From the NCBI GenBank assembly GCA_040904785.1, contig JBBDSV010000082.1, positions 1-64,000 on the forward strand: a stretch of 64,000 nucleotides of DNA, in the 5' to 3' direction. How positions within the stretch are numbered: position 1 is the stretch's first letter; each line of letters opens with the position of its first letter. Below, piece by piece: positions 33,268 through 42,197 of this stretch. Source of the DNA: JBBDSV01 sp040904785. Lineage in GTDB: Bacteria > Actinomycetota > Nitriliruptoria > Nitriliruptorales > Nitriliruptoraceae. The position numbers were made by a program, and so were the translations under genes. Below the pieces are notes generated by a model, which had not been told where the DNA came from, ran no database searches, and saw nothing but the letters and a program-made list of their open reading frames with translations.

Positions 33268-33534
33268 ATGGAACCCACTGCGATCACCCTCGTCAGCCAG
33301 CTGATCACCGATGCCCGGACTCGGTTCGGGGCGCACGAGGTCGAAGCGCTGGCCGTTTCCGCCCAGATGCTCGACGAGACGATGGACCATGTCCTGTCGA
33401 TCGGCGGACGCGTGACGACCGACACCTGCTTCGTCGACGGCGTCGAAGTGCGTGAATTGCCGCCCGGGGTCGAGGCGCCGCTGGCCTATGTTCGCGGTGA
33501 TGCGGCACCGCGGACACTCGACGAATCGACGTAG
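33268..33534 (+). CDS. Small protein of unknown function
   Basis: The 88-residue product (ITLVSQLITDARTRFGAHEV, MLDETMDHVLSIGGRVTTDT, VDGVEVRELPPGVEAPLAYV) has even, GC3-rich codon use typical of real genes here. I recognise no family. It looks soluble, with an N-terminal helical half and a C-terminal strand-rich half. It stands between an SDR gene and the PRT-hydrolase fusion on the same strand, 57 bases after the SDR stop. Confidence 0.55.
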   Translation: MEPTAITLVSQLITDARTRFGAHEVEALAVSAQMLDETMDHVLSIGGRVTTDTCFVDGVEVRELPPGVEAPLAYVRGDAAPRTLDEST

Positions 33535-33759
33535 CGGCAGTCGTCCACCCGCGTCTTGCTCGCGTCGCCCGTGCTGAACCGTCGCGCGCCATCCTGGTGG
33601 GACCGAGCGACCGGTGCGACCATCGTGCCGACGAACCAGCGTCATCGCGATCGCCGGTGGCCTGACCGATCACATGGCGCGCCAGCGTAGGCCATGTGGC
33701 CCTTGCGACAACGGCCGGCCGCGACGACGTTCGTTCCCCCAAGACGCGCAGGTTGCGCG

Positions 33760-35064
33760 ATGCGTTTCCATGATCGTCGTGAAGCGGGCACGCAGCTCGG
33801 CTCGGTGCTGGCGCGACTCGCACTTCCCCACCCGACGGTGATCGGGCTGGCACGGGGTGGCATGCCGGTGGCCGCCAAAGTCGCCCGCGCTCTTCATGCG
33901 CCACTCGACGTCCTGGTAGTCCGCAAGCTCGGTCATCCCGACCAACCCGAACTCGGCCTTGGCGCCATCGCCGAGGGCGGCGTCGCCGTGTACAACGACG
34001 AGCTGATCGTTGCGACGAACGTGCGGGCGGACGATCTGGAACATGTCGAACGCGTCGAGCGACGAGAACTCGACCGGCGGATCGCGCAGTATCGGGGGAA
34101 CCGTCCTGCCGTCGATCTCGCCGGCCGCACCGCAATCCTCGTCGATGACGGCATCGCCACCGGATCGACTGCTCGCGCTGCCATCGCCTCCCTGCGGCAA
34201 CGTGGAGCGACGAGCATCGTCGTTGCGGTCCCCGTCGCCTCTCCCGATGCATACGACGCGCTCCGCACGCTCGTCGACCGCATGGTGTGTCTCCACGCGA
34301 CGGCCGACTTCGGTGCCGTCGGTGAGTACTACGACGACTTCAGTCAGGTCTCCGACACCGACATCGAACAACTGCTTGCCGCGAGCCACACGGATGCGAA
34401 CCCCGGGCAGTCGTCCGTCGACCACGACGAGCGGTCAATCGCGATCGACGGCCGCCACCTCCCGGCCCTGCTCGACCGACCGGTCAATGCGCGCGGGCTC
34501 GTCGTCTTCGCTCACGGCAGCGGCAGCACGCGCCTCAGCCGTCGAAACACCGCCGTGGCGCAGGTGCTGCAGGACGCCGGACTCGCGACATTGCGGTTCG
34601 ACCTGCTCGCCCCCGACGAGGCGCACCACCGGGCCAACGTGTTCGATATTGCGGTACTCGCCGATCGCCTCGTCGCCGCCACCGCGTGGGTCCGAGGTCT
34701 TGCGACGATGTCCGGACTGCCGATCGGCTATTTCGGGGCGAGCACGGGCGCAGCGGCGGCGCTCGTCGCGGCCGCACGCCTGCGTGGCGAGATTGCCGCG
34801 GTCGTCTCACGGGGAGGCCGACCCGATCTCGCCGCGCATCATCTCGCGCAGGTCACTGCCCCGACACTGTTGATCGTCGGCGCGCGCGACGACGACGTCG
34901 TCGATCTCAACATTCTTGCCCAACGCCACCTTCGGTGCGTCAACAAGCTCGTCGTCGTTCCCAACGCCACACACCTTTTCGAAGAACCCGGGACCCTCGA
35001 AGAAGTCGCCACGCTCGCTCGCGACTGGTTCCTCCGCCACCTGCCCCAAACGCGACCCGGCTGA
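33760..35064 (+). CDS. Phosphoribosyltransferase fused to an alpha/beta hydrolase
   Basis: This 434-residue two-domain protein opens with a type I PRTase (residues ~1-205): VIGLARGGMPVAAKVARALH, LVVRKLGHPDQPELGLGAIA and the PRPP loop ILVDDGIATGSTARAAI. The C-terminal dienelactone-hydrolase-like domain (~225-434) has GLVVFAHGSGSTRLSRRNTA, a GYFGASTGAAAAL nucleophile elbow with Ser, LLIVGARDDDVVD for the acid and NATHLFEEPG for the His. The same fusion occurs in mycobacterial dormancy genes (Rv0571c type). Its substrate is not established. Confidence 0.87.
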   Translation: MRFHDRREAGTQLGSVLARLALPHPTVIGLARGGMPVAAKVARALHAPLDVLVVRKLGHPDQPELGLGAIAEGGVAVYNDELIVATNVRADDLEHVERVERRELDRRIAQYRGNRPAVDLAGRTAILVDDGIATGSTARAAIASLRQRGATSIVVAVPVASPDAYDALRTLVDRMVCLHATADFGAVGEYYDDFSQVSDTDIEQLLAASHTDANPGQSSVDHDERSIAIDGRHLPALLDRPVNARGLVVFAHGSGSTRLSRRNTAVAQVLQDAGLATLRFDLLAPDEAHHRANVFDIAVLADRLVAATAWVRGLATMSGLPIGYFGASTGAAAALVAAARLRGEIAAVVSRGGRPDLAAHHLAQVTAPTLLIVGARDDDVVDLNILAQRHLRCVNKLVVVPNATHLFEEPGTLEEVATLARDWFLRHLPQTRPG

Positions 35065-35245
35065 CAGTCGGCCGCCCGAACCGCGAACGCAACGAGGACT
35101 TTCGGCACGCGCCGAACCGGTGCCGCGAGGGCCACACTGGTGCACCAAAGCTCCCGCACCCGGCGCAGCACGCCGGCCATGACCCCCGGGAACACCGTTC
35201 ACCAGTGGGCGACCCGCTGCGGTTGACCCGATCTCGGAGGTCGAC

Positions 35246-35491
35246 ATGGATCGCCGCCTCCTCGCCGTTGTCAGCCTGGCGCTGCTGGTCGCGTGCACCG
35301 GGCCAACCACCGACAACTCCGAACCCGGGCTTCCCAACCCAGCGTCGGTGTATTGCGTCGAACAGGGCGGCGAACTCAAGATCGTAACGACAAGCACGGG
35401 CGAGCAGGGCATCTGCCGGTTTCGCGACGGGTCATCGTGCGACGAGTGGGCGTACTTTCGAGGTGAATGCCAGCCAGGCGATCGGCCGTAA
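35246..35491 (+). CDS. DUF333 lipoprotein
   Basis: The 81-residue product has a signal peptide with lipobox (VSLALLVACTG) and a DUF333 module (NPASVYCVEQGGELKIVTTS, GEQGICRFRDGSSCDEWAYF, RGEC). The four domain cysteines probably form disulfides. DUF333 proteins are small secreted or lipid-anchored proteins of unknown function, sometimes linked to protease-inhibitor-like roles. It is followed by a strong hairpin. Confidence 0.85.
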   Translation: MDRRLLAVVSLALLVACTGPTTDNSEPGLPNPASVYCVEQGGELKIVTTSTGEQGICRFRDGSSCDEWAYFRGECQPGDRP

Positions 35492-35577
35492 GGCTGCGCG
35501 AACGGCCTCGGCGTGCCGGTCGACGATTCGGGGTCGGCGTGCGGCAGATCTACGGTGGCCGATTGCGTGGCACAGCG

Positions 35578-35608
35578 GTGGGCGGCACCGACTGACGGCG
35601 CCGCCCAC
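35578..35608. terminator. Hairpin between convergent genes
   Basis: GTGGGCGGC and GCCGCCCAC form a perfect 9-base stem around a 13-base loop; the stem can extend by two further G-C pairs past one mismatch. It lies between the converging DUF333 lipoprotein gene and the secreted-protein gene. No T run follows on either side, as is common in GC-rich actinobacteria. A bidirectional terminator is the likely role. Confidence 0.6.
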
Positions 35609-35624
35609 TCACCGACGCGGTGTG

Positions 35625-36272
35625 CTATCGGCGACCACGCCCGTTGCCGCGACTCGTCGACGCGGGATCTGCGTCGTCGCGGCTGTCCTTGCCAGTGTTG
35701 ATGAATCGGATGCACTGTCCCTGGTTGCGGAAGTCGAGCGACTGCCAGCCACTCTGCTTACAGACGTCCTTCTCATCGGGTGTGTCGGGTTCCTCGTCGA
35801 GACACGGCGCGACGGTCAGGCTGCTCCAGGTCGTGAACGGGTTGTCATCGTCGAAGCCGGACAGCACCCAGTCGAAGCCTCCGACGCTCGTCGCGTAGTC
35901 GTTGATCGCGTCGGTGAACCCGGGCTCGCCGTAGGTGTTCCAGGCCGGCTGGTCGTAGTCGCGCTCACTGCCACCGAAGATGCGCCACAGCACCAACGTC
36001 TCTTCGGTGTAGGGGCCGACGCTGACACCGACGGCCGAGCCGTCGGTCGGAATCGGATCGGACACCTCGACAGTGGTGCCGTCATCGACGACGAGTCGCA
36101 TGTTGTCGACCAGGTGGGTGCCTTGTGCGTCGGCGACGGTGGCGCTGATCACCGTCGGCTCGCATTCGCCGCCGGTCACGGCCACCTGCGCGCCGTTGTG
36201 GTCGGCGAGTGCGGGCGTGGCGAACAGTGCCAGCGTGAGCAGAACGGACAACGTGAGGGTCAGCCGTCGCAT
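35625..36272 (-). CDS. Secreted protein with a C-terminal Cys/Trp motif
   Basis: The 215-residue product has a clear signal peptide (LTLTLSVLLTLALFATPALA). The central region has no recognised domain (LVDNMRLVVDDGTTVEVSDP, WRIFGGSERDYDQPAWNTYG). A short conserved-looking motif near the end reads KDVCKQSGWQSLDFRNQG then QCIRFINTGKDS, which I have seen at the C terminus of several actinobacterial secreted proteins. An RG-rich tail follows. ATG at 36272 was chosen because the signal peptide starts there, with AAGGAG just upstream. Function unknown. Confidence 0.75.
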   Translation of the reverse strand: MRRLTLTLSVLLTLALFATPALADHNGAQVAVTGGECEPTVISATVADAQGTHLVDNMRLVVDDGTTVEVSDPIPTDGSAVGVSVGPYTEETLVLWRIFGGSERDYDQPAWNTYGEPGFTDAINDYATSVGGFDWVLSGFDDDNPFTTWSSLTVAPCLDEEPDTPDEKDVCKQSGWQSLDFRNQGQCIRFINTGKDSRDDADPASTSRGNGRGRR

Positions 36273-36519
36273 GTGCGGCTCCTTTTCATCTCGAGGATCG
36301 CACGCCGTGAATCGGCGGCGCACGATGGACGGATCGTTTCCGCCCAGTCCTCGACGAGGCTGTCCGTCACCCGCAAGGCACGCATCGGGAAGATTCCGGG
36401 TCTGGCCGAACCAGACACCTGCGGCCGTGGACGTTCGGCCGTGCCACCCCGTCGAGGATCGCGTGCCGACATTGCGCCGATCGGCGAGAGCGTCCTCCGC
36501 ATCGCCCCCGCAGTGTCAG

Positions 36520-38553
36520 TCAGGCGTCCACGAGCGCCTCGTCGGGACGCGAAGGCGCCGCCGTATTGACTGGACGACCCGCCGCAGGACGTGCCGTGAA
36601 GTAGCGGAGGATGTCGTCGGGCAGGCCCGGGCGCACGAGGTGAAATCCCTGTACCAGATCAATCCCTAGCGTGCGCACGAACACGAGCTGCTCGGCCGTT
36701 TCGACGCCCTCGGCGACGACGGCGATTCCCAGCCGTTGCCCGATGCTCGCCACCGCGGTCGTGATCGCCAGCTCACGGCGGTCCGTAGTCACGCTCCGCA
36801 CGAACGAGGCGTCGAGCTTGAGAATGTCGATGGGCAACGTGCGCAGCCGGCTCAACGACGAGTAGCCCGTGCCGAAGTCGTCGACCGCGATGGCGCAGCC
36901 GCGCGCACGCAACTCCTCAAGCACCTGGGCGATCGGTCCGTCACCGTCGCTGCCGTGCAACGCGGACTCGGTGACCTCGAATCCAAGGTGTGCCGGGTCG
37001 GCGCCGGTCGACGCGAGCAAACGGTCGAGCTCGCGGGGCAGCTCGTCGGTCAGCTGGACCGGCGAGAGATTGAGGAACAGCCGGAACGGTCGTTCCTTGG
37101 GGATCCGCCGCTGCCAGTCAGCAACGAGCGCACATCCCTCTGCGAGCACCCACGCGCCGATGTCACGAATCACGCCATTGCGTTCGGCGACGTCGATGAA
37201 CTCCGCGGGGCCGACCGGGCCTTCCGACGGGTGCGTCCACCGCAGCAGGGCTTCGGCTGCCACGGACGATCCGACCGCATCCCCTTGCAGCGCAACGAAC
37301 GGCTGGACGACGAGGTGCAGCTCACCGCGCTCGTGCGCACCACGAATCTCCCGGTCGATCCACTGGCGCCGCGCGATGATCTCCCGTAGTTCGTCGTCGA
37401 ACACGCACACGCCACGGCCACCCGACTCCTTGACGTCATACATCGCGGCATCCGCATCGCGGACGAGCTGTCGAATGTCGGCCCGGCGTCCCCGTGCAGC
37501 ACTCACCCCGATGCTCGCGGTCAGCCGCGGCACCTGGAGCCCGTCGAACGGCGCGTTTATCTCCTCGAGCATCCGGTTCGCGACATGCTCGGCGTCCGCG
37601 AGGTCGTGAACGGTCGGGAGCACCACGACGAACTCGTCTCCCGCGAAGCGCGCGACGACATCGTCGTCTCGCACGCAGGCGACCAGCCGATCGGCCACCT
37701 GCCGGATCACCTCGTCGCCGGCCGCGTGACCGGCGAGGTCATTGATGCTCTTGAAGCCGTCGAGGTCGACGAACAGCACGGCCGGCCCGTCGCCGCCGAC
37801 GGCAGCACGACCGAGCACACGGTCGACGTGGTCGGCGAGCGCCGCGCGGTTCAGCAGACCGGTCAGGTCGTCGGTGTGCGCGCGCCGGTCGAGATCTCGG
37901 GACGCGCGGCGAGCAATCGGCAGCGACAGACCCCACAGCACGACGAGCCCGCCGGCCAGTCCGAAGCCGATCAGACGCGTCAACGCGCTCGCCCCGGCGA
38001 GGGTCGGCGCCGGATCCTGCAGGATCTCGGCGACGAGTTCCTCCTCGGTGTCGAGCCATACGAAGCTGCGCAGCGGCCCGTCGACGACGAACCCGCCTGG
38101 CGGCTGCCGGTCGGTACCGGCGGCAGTCGGCTCGTGCACCGCATCGCCACCGGCGGGTGCCATGATCTCGAGATACCCGGGGTCCGTCGCTCCGACCAGC
38201 GCGGCATCGTCGGCCGCGACGACCGTCCCGGAGGCATCCCACAACAGGATCCGAACGACGTGTTCGTCGATGACGTAGGTCGACAGACGCTCGCCGAGCG
38301 CGTCACGAACGTCGGCGATCGGTCGATCATCGGCGATTTCGGCGAGCAGCGGTTCGACGACGGCGTGGGCGACGAACTCGGCATGGAACGCCGCCGCTCG
38401 CTGGAAATGGTCATGCACCGCTGAACTGACCAGTGCCGTCAGCCCGGCACCGGCAAGCACGAAGGCGAGCGCGGAGCGCCAGGCGAACGACCGCACCAGG
38501 CCCCACGGACCGCGGGCAACCCCACGGTCATCCGGCCACACCGGGCGCACCAC
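36520..38553 (-). CDS. Membrane sensor with GGDEF and EAL domains
   Basis: This 677-residue cyclic-di-GMP protein has an N-terminal helix (SALAFVLAGAGLTALVSSAV), an extracytoplasmic sensor region, a second helix (LIGFGLAGGLVVLWGLSLP), a GGDEF domain (TDDLTGLLNRAAL, FVDLDGFKSINDLAGHAAGD, RFAGDEFVVVLP) and a full EAL domain (AAEALLRWTHP, LFLNLSPVQL, LGFEVTESAL, AIAVDDFGTGYSSLSRLRTL, VAEGVETAEQL, GIDLVQGFHL). The cyclase motif is AGDEF rather than GGDEF, which may still work. EAL residues for hydrolysis are present. GTG at 38553 has AAGGAGG close upstream; GTG at 38550 is equally possible. Confidence 0.92.
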   Translation of the reverse strand: MVRPVWPDDRGVARGPWGLVRSFAWRSALAFVLAGAGLTALVSSAVHDHFQRAAAFHAEFVAHAVVEPLLAEIADDRPIADVRDALGERLSTYVIDEHVVRILLWDASGTVVAADDAALVGATDPGYLEIMAPAGGDAVHEPTAAGTDRQPPGGFVVDGPLRSFVWLDTEEELVAEILQDPAPTLAGASALTRLIGFGLAGGLVVLWGLSLPIARRASRDLDRRAHTDDLTGLLNRAALADHVDRVLGRAAVGGDGPAVLFVDLDGFKSINDLAGHAAGDEVIRQVADRLVACVRDDDVVARFAGDEFVVVLPTVHDLADAEHVANRMLEEINAPFDGLQVPRLTASIGVSAARGRRADIRQLVRDADAAMYDVKESGGRGVCVFDDELREIIARRQWIDREIRGAHERGELHLVVQPFVALQGDAVGSSVAAEALLRWTHPSEGPVGPAEFIDVAERNGVIRDIGAWVLAEGCALVADWQRRIPKERPFRLFLNLSPVQLTDELPRELDRLLASTGADPAHLGFEVTESALHGSDGDGPIAQVLEELRARGCAIAVDDFGTGYSSLSRLRTLPIDILKLDASFVRSVTTDRRELAITTAVASIGQRLGIAVVAEGVETAEQLVFVRTLGIDLVQGFHLVRPGLPDDILRYFTARPAAGRPVNTAAPSRPDEALVDA

Positions 38554-38622
38554 TGGCCCTCCTTCGGCTTCGTGCTTCAGACAACCGGCGGCACCCACCG
38601 GCCATTCCCACCGCGGGACGCG

Positions 38623-39726
38623 TCAGCACCGGTAGCGATCCAGCCACCGGCGATCGATACGGCGCTTGACGACCCGTGGCAAGCGGCCGGCGAACCACCG
38701 TCTGCCCCGTGCCGCGACGGCGGTGCCGTCGCCCAGATCGACGATCTGCAGCACGTGATCGGCGGCTGCGAACCGCGGAAGCGCATCGCCCCGTCGACGC
38801 GCGAGCAGGCTCTCGACGAGCACCGGTCCCTGCCGGACCGCGTAGACGCCGATCTTCGGCAGCGGTGCGTCGACCCGATGGGCGCAGTCACCGACGGCGT
38901 AGATGTCGTCGTAGGACACGTGCTGCAGCGTTTCGTCCACGGGAATGCCGTCGTGACCGCCGAGTCCCATCCGCTCGACGTCGGGATGGGCGACCAGACC
39001 GGTGGCCAGCACCGCGACGTCGTGAGCGTGCCACCGACGACCGGTGTCGAGCCCGTGTGTCGTCAATCGGCACACCGGGGTGTCGAGGTGGACCGTGACG
39101 CCCCGACGGCGAAACCGACGCAGCGTCGCCGCCTGAGCGCCGGGCGGGAAGTTGGCGAGAAGTGACGGGCCGCGCTCGAAGAGGTGGATCGCGGCCCGTC
39201 GACCGAACCGTTGCTGCAGATGACCGGCGAGTTCGACGCCGGTCGCACCACCCCCGACAACGGACACGACCAGCCCGGACGCATCGGCGGTGTCGATGAG
39301 CGCGCGGATCGCCGTGAGTCGTTCGAACGGCTTGACGGCATCCACGTCCACGGCGACATCCATCGAGCCGACGGCGGCGACACTGCCGATGTTCACCGAC
39401 AGCACGTCGTAGTCGATCGTGTCCCCACTGACCGCCGTCACCCGTCGCGCACGCGGATCGACCGCCTCGGCACGGCATCGCACGTGGGCGACGCCGTTTC
39501 GCCGGGCGAGCCGTGCAACCTCGACGGTCGCCTCGGACATCGCGGCCGTTCCGGTGACGACGGCCGAAGCTAGGCCGCTGTAGACGAAGGTGTCAGGCGC
39601 GACGAGTGTGAGATCGACACCTGCGCGGGCCAATTGCGGAGCCTGGCGCACGACCTCGAGATGCGTGTGTCCCGCACCGATGAGGACGACGTGGGACGAG
39701 CCAGTCGCCCGGCGTCGCGGCGTCAT
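38623..39726 (-). CDS. FAD/NAD(P)-binding oxidoreductase (NDH-2/SelD-associated type)
   Basis: The 367-residue flavoprotein contains SSHVVLIGAGHTHLEVVRQA, LVAPDTFVYSGLASAVVTG, YDVLSVNIGSVAAV, VSVVGGGATGVELAGHLQQR and DDIYAVGDCAHRV. The GxGHxHL start and YSG motif are typical of the pyridine nucleotide-disulfide oxidoreductases related to those fused to selenophosphate synthase, and of type II NADH dehydrogenases. No redox-active cysteine pair is seen, so it probably passes electrons to a quinone or small acceptor. It overlaps the DUF427 gene upstream by four bases. Confidence 0.83.
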   Translation of the reverse strand: MTPRRRATGSSHVVLIGAGHTHLEVVRQAPQLARAGVDLTLVAPDTFVYSGLASAVVTGTAAMSEATVEVARLARRNGVAHVRCRAEAVDPRARRVTAVSGDTIDYDVLSVNIGSVAAVGSMDVAVDVDAVKPFERLTAIRALIDTADASGLVVSVVGGGATGVELAGHLQQRFGRRAAIHLFERGPSLLANFPPGAQAATLRRFRRRGVTVHLDTPVCRLTTHGLDTGRRWHAHDVAVLATGLVAHPDVERMGLGGHDGIPVDETLQHVSYDDIYAVGDCAHRVDAPLPKIGVYAVRQGPVLVESLLARRRGDALPRFAAADHVLQIVDLGDGTAVAARGRRWFAGRLPRVVKRRIDRRWLDRYRC

Positions 39727-40004
39727 GTGACGTCGACGCCGTTCCAGAATGCGATGTAGCCCGCGATGTCGGACGCAGCAGGCGATGGGTTGGGATAGTG
39801 CCAGGCCGCTGACGGATTGATCGCGTCATCGACGACGATGTCGAAGTACGACGCGGTGCCCTTCCATGGGCACACGGTCGTCGTGTCCGACGGCCGCAGC
39901 CGGGTGAGGTCGACGTCGTGTGGCGGGAAGTAGTGGTTGCCCTCGACCTGCACCGTCTCGTCGGATTGCGCGATAACCGTGCCGTTCCAGGTTGCGGTTG
40001 CCAT
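39723..40004 (-). CDS. DUF427 family protein
   Basis: The 93-residue DUF427 protein includes ATWNGTVIAQSDETVQVEGN, HYFPPHDVDLTRLRPSD, TTTVCPWKGTASYFDIVV and NPSAAWHYPNPSPAASDIAG. The CPWKG core is diagnostic of the family. The biochemical role is unknown. AAGGAG lies at the right distance from the ATG. The stop overlaps the next flavoprotein start (ATGA), so the two form an operon. Confidence 0.9.
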   Translation of the reverse strand: MATATWNGTVIAQSDETVQVEGNHYFPPHDVDLTRLRPSDTTTVCPWKGTASYFDIVVDDAINPSAAWHYPNPSPAASDIAGYIAFWNGVDVT

Positions 40005-40124
40005 TCGGGCGTCTCCTTGGTGTTTCCGGCCGGACGCTCGATGGAAGCTGCGTCGCCGGTCGCTGGTTGCAAACCGCGACGAACCGGCGGGCATTCCCTG
40101 CCTGCGACGACGAGTGGAACGACG

Positions 40125-41570
40125 ATGCACGCTGACCTCCAGCGCTACGACCTCGCTGTGCTCGGTGGCGGTACGGCCGGGCTGACCGCCGCAGTCGCCG
40201 CGGCGCGACAGGGCGCACGAACAGTCCTCATCGAACGTGCGCGTACCGGTGGCGACTGCCTGTGGACCGGTTGCGTCCCGTCGAAGGCGCTGCTCGCGGC
40301 CGCCGAGCGTGCACACCACGCCCGCACCTCGCATGCGCTCGGGGTGCACGTCGACGGCGCCCGTGTCGACTTTCCGGACGTGATGCGTCACGTCGCGGGG
40401 TCGATTGCCACGATTGCTCCGCACGATGCTCCCGAGCGTCTTCGTGGCGAAGGTGTCGAGGTCATCATCGGCGCCGGACACTTCACGGGCGTCGACCGGA
40501 TCAGGGTGGGCGGGCGCACACTGCGATTTCGTCATGCGATGATCGCCACGGGCGCACGGCCGCTCGTCCCGCCGATTCCCGGCTTGCGCGAGCTCGATCC
40601 GTTGACCTCGGACACCGTGTGGGACCTCGAATCTCTGCCGGAACGACTCGTGGTGCTCGGCGGCGGACCGATCGGTGTCGAGCTGGGGCAGGCGTTCAGC
40701 CGCCTCGGGTCGACGGTCACGATCGTCGAAGCTGCCGACCGGCTTCTGCCCCGTGAGGAACCGGCGGCGAGCGAGGTCGTTGCTGACGCGCTGCAGTCAG
40801 AAGGCATCGACGTCTTGACGTCGAGTCCGGCAGTACGTGCCGAACGCAAGGGCGACGGCGACGTACTCGTCGTCGACGACAACGGCGCGGAGCGCGCAAT
40901 CGCGATCGATCAGCTGCTCGTCGCGCTCGGCCGGCGGCCCGCGGCGGAGCATCTCTGGCTCGACGCAGCCGCGGTCCGCACCACGGCGAATGGTGCCGTC
41001 GCCGTCGACGAACGACTGCGCACGACCAACCGACGGATCTACGCGGGTGGCGATGTGACGATGCTGCTGCCATTCACCCACACCGCGGCGACACACGGTG
41101 CCACGGTGGTCCAGAACGCCCTCTTCGGCCTGCGGCGGAAAGTCGACCACCAGCGCATCCCGTGGGCGACCTTCACCGACCCGGAAGTCGCACGCATCGG
41201 TTTGACCGCGGCCGAGGCTCAAGAACGTTTCGGCGAGCGCGCACAGGTGCACGTGGCACACCACACTCGACTGGATCGCGCGATCATCTCCAATGCGACC
41301 CGAGGCTTCGCCATGCTCGTCGGCGATTCGCGCGGACGCCTCGTCGGCGCGACGGTGGTCGGTCCACGCGCCGGCGAGACCATTGCCGAGGCCGCCGCGT
41401 GGATTGCCGGGGGCGCTCGACTCTCGACGATCGTGCGAACCACCCATGCCTATCCCACGTGGAACAGCGATCTCGCCACCGCATCGCTCGACGCGCTCGA
41501 CGCATCACTGCAACGCTTCCGATGGCTGTCGCAGCTCGTGCGTCGAATTCGCCGGCTGCTGCTGCGATGA
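40125..41570 (+). CDS. Mercuric reductase-like disulfide oxidoreductase
   Basis: The 481-residue FAD/NAD(P) enzyme of the dihydrolipoamide dehydrogenase/mercuric reductase family contains YDLAVLGGGTAGLTAAVAAA, the redox motif GGDCLWTGCVPSKALL, MIATGARPLVPPIPGL, RLVVLGGGPIGVELGQAF, RIYAGGDVTMLLPFTHTA, and the C-terminal THAYPTWNSDLA that contributes the catalytic His. It lacks the N-terminal HMA domain and the C-terminal Cys pair of true MerA, so mercury reduction is doubtful. In many bacteria this type is fused or adjacent to TVP38/TMEM64 proteins; here one lies 4.9 kb away. Confidence 0.87.
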   Translation: MHADLQRYDLAVLGGGTAGLTAAVAAARQGARTVLIERARTGGDCLWTGCVPSKALLAAAERAHHARTSHALGVHVDGARVDFPDVMRHVAGSIATIAPHDAPERLRGEGVEVIIGAGHFTGVDRIRVGGRTLRFRHAMIATGARPLVPPIPGLRELDPLTSDTVWDLESLPERLVVLGGGPIGVELGQAFSRLGSTVTIVEAADRLLPREEPAASEVVADALQSEGIDVLTSSPAVRAERKGDGDVLVVDDNGAERAIAIDQLLVALGRRPAAEHLWLDAAAVRTTANGAVAVDERLRTTNRRIYAGGDVTMLLPFTHTAATHGATVVQNALFGLRRKVDHQRIPWATFTDPEVARIGLTAAEAQERFGERAQVHVAHHTRLDRAIISNATRGFAMLVGDSRGRLVGATVVGPRAGETIAEAAAWIAGGARLSTIVRTTHAYPTWNSDLATASLDALDASLQRFRWLSQLVRRIRRLLLR

Positions 41571-41588
41571 CTCCGTGCGCGCAGACGA

Positions 41589-42197
41589 TCAGCACACTCG
41601 ACGCAGCACGCGCACGGCCAGCACGACGCGCTGGACGATCGTGACCGACACCAACGCCACGAATCCCCACGCGATCACGGGCATCCAGGCTGGAAACAGC
41701 ACCATCAGGCTGTGCACGACGATCGTCTCGGCGCCCTCGGCGACACCCCGTGTGAAGTGGAAGGTCCGCTCGTCTGGCCGTGCGACCTTTTGCACATCTG
41801 CGGCCGCGGAGAAGGCCAGCAGCGAACCGCCGTTGACGTAGTAGGTGACGAGGAGCACCAGGCAGGCCACTCGCGCATCGGGCTGTCCGATCGCACAACC
41901 GGCGACGAACGCGCCGTAGGCAGCGAAATCTGCGGTGATATCCGCCCACCCGCCGAACAGCGTGGCGCGGCCGCCCGCTCGTGCCACCGGCCCGTCGAGC
42001 CCGTCCGCCACGCGGCTCGCAAGCCACAGGGCCAGCGCCCACCACCATGACGCGCGTGCGGCGGCCACGGCTGCGGCGAGCGCGAGCACGAGCCCCGTGA
42101 CAGTGACGGCATCGGCAGCAGCACCTCGACGCACAAGCCATGCGCCGGCGCGATCGAGGGCGGGAGCCAACAGACGTCGCACTTCGGTGTCGATCAT
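41589..42197 (-). CDS. CDP-alcohol phosphatidyltransferase family protein
   Basis: The 202-residue membrane enzyme carries the family signature D-x2-D-G-x2-A-R-x8-G-x3-D-x3-D: VADGLDGPVARAGGRATLFG then GWADITAD. It has about six helices (WWALALWLASRVADG, ACLVLLVTYYVNGGSLLAFS). The family transfers a phosphatidyl group to an alcohol head group; the real substrate here is unknown. Its ATG overlaps the ABC ATPase stop by four bases, so it is the last gene of the importer operon. E. coli YnjF, also next to an ABC system, is the same kind of protein. Confidence 0.88.
   Translation of the reverse strand: MIDTEVRRLLAPALDRAGAWLVRRGAAADAVTVTGLVLALAAAVAAARASWWWALALWLASRVADGLDGPVARAGGRATLFGGWADITADFAAYGAFVAGCAIGQPDARVACLVLLVTYYVNGGSLLAFSAAADVQKVARPDERTFHFTRGVAEGAETIVVHSLMVLFPAWMPVIAWGFVALVSVTIVQRVVLAVRVLRRVC

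Noticed and set aside
40125..41570. Calling the flavoprotein a true mercuric reductase (merA)
   Set aside because: It lacks the HMA domain and the C-terminal cysteine pair and has no mer genes nearby.
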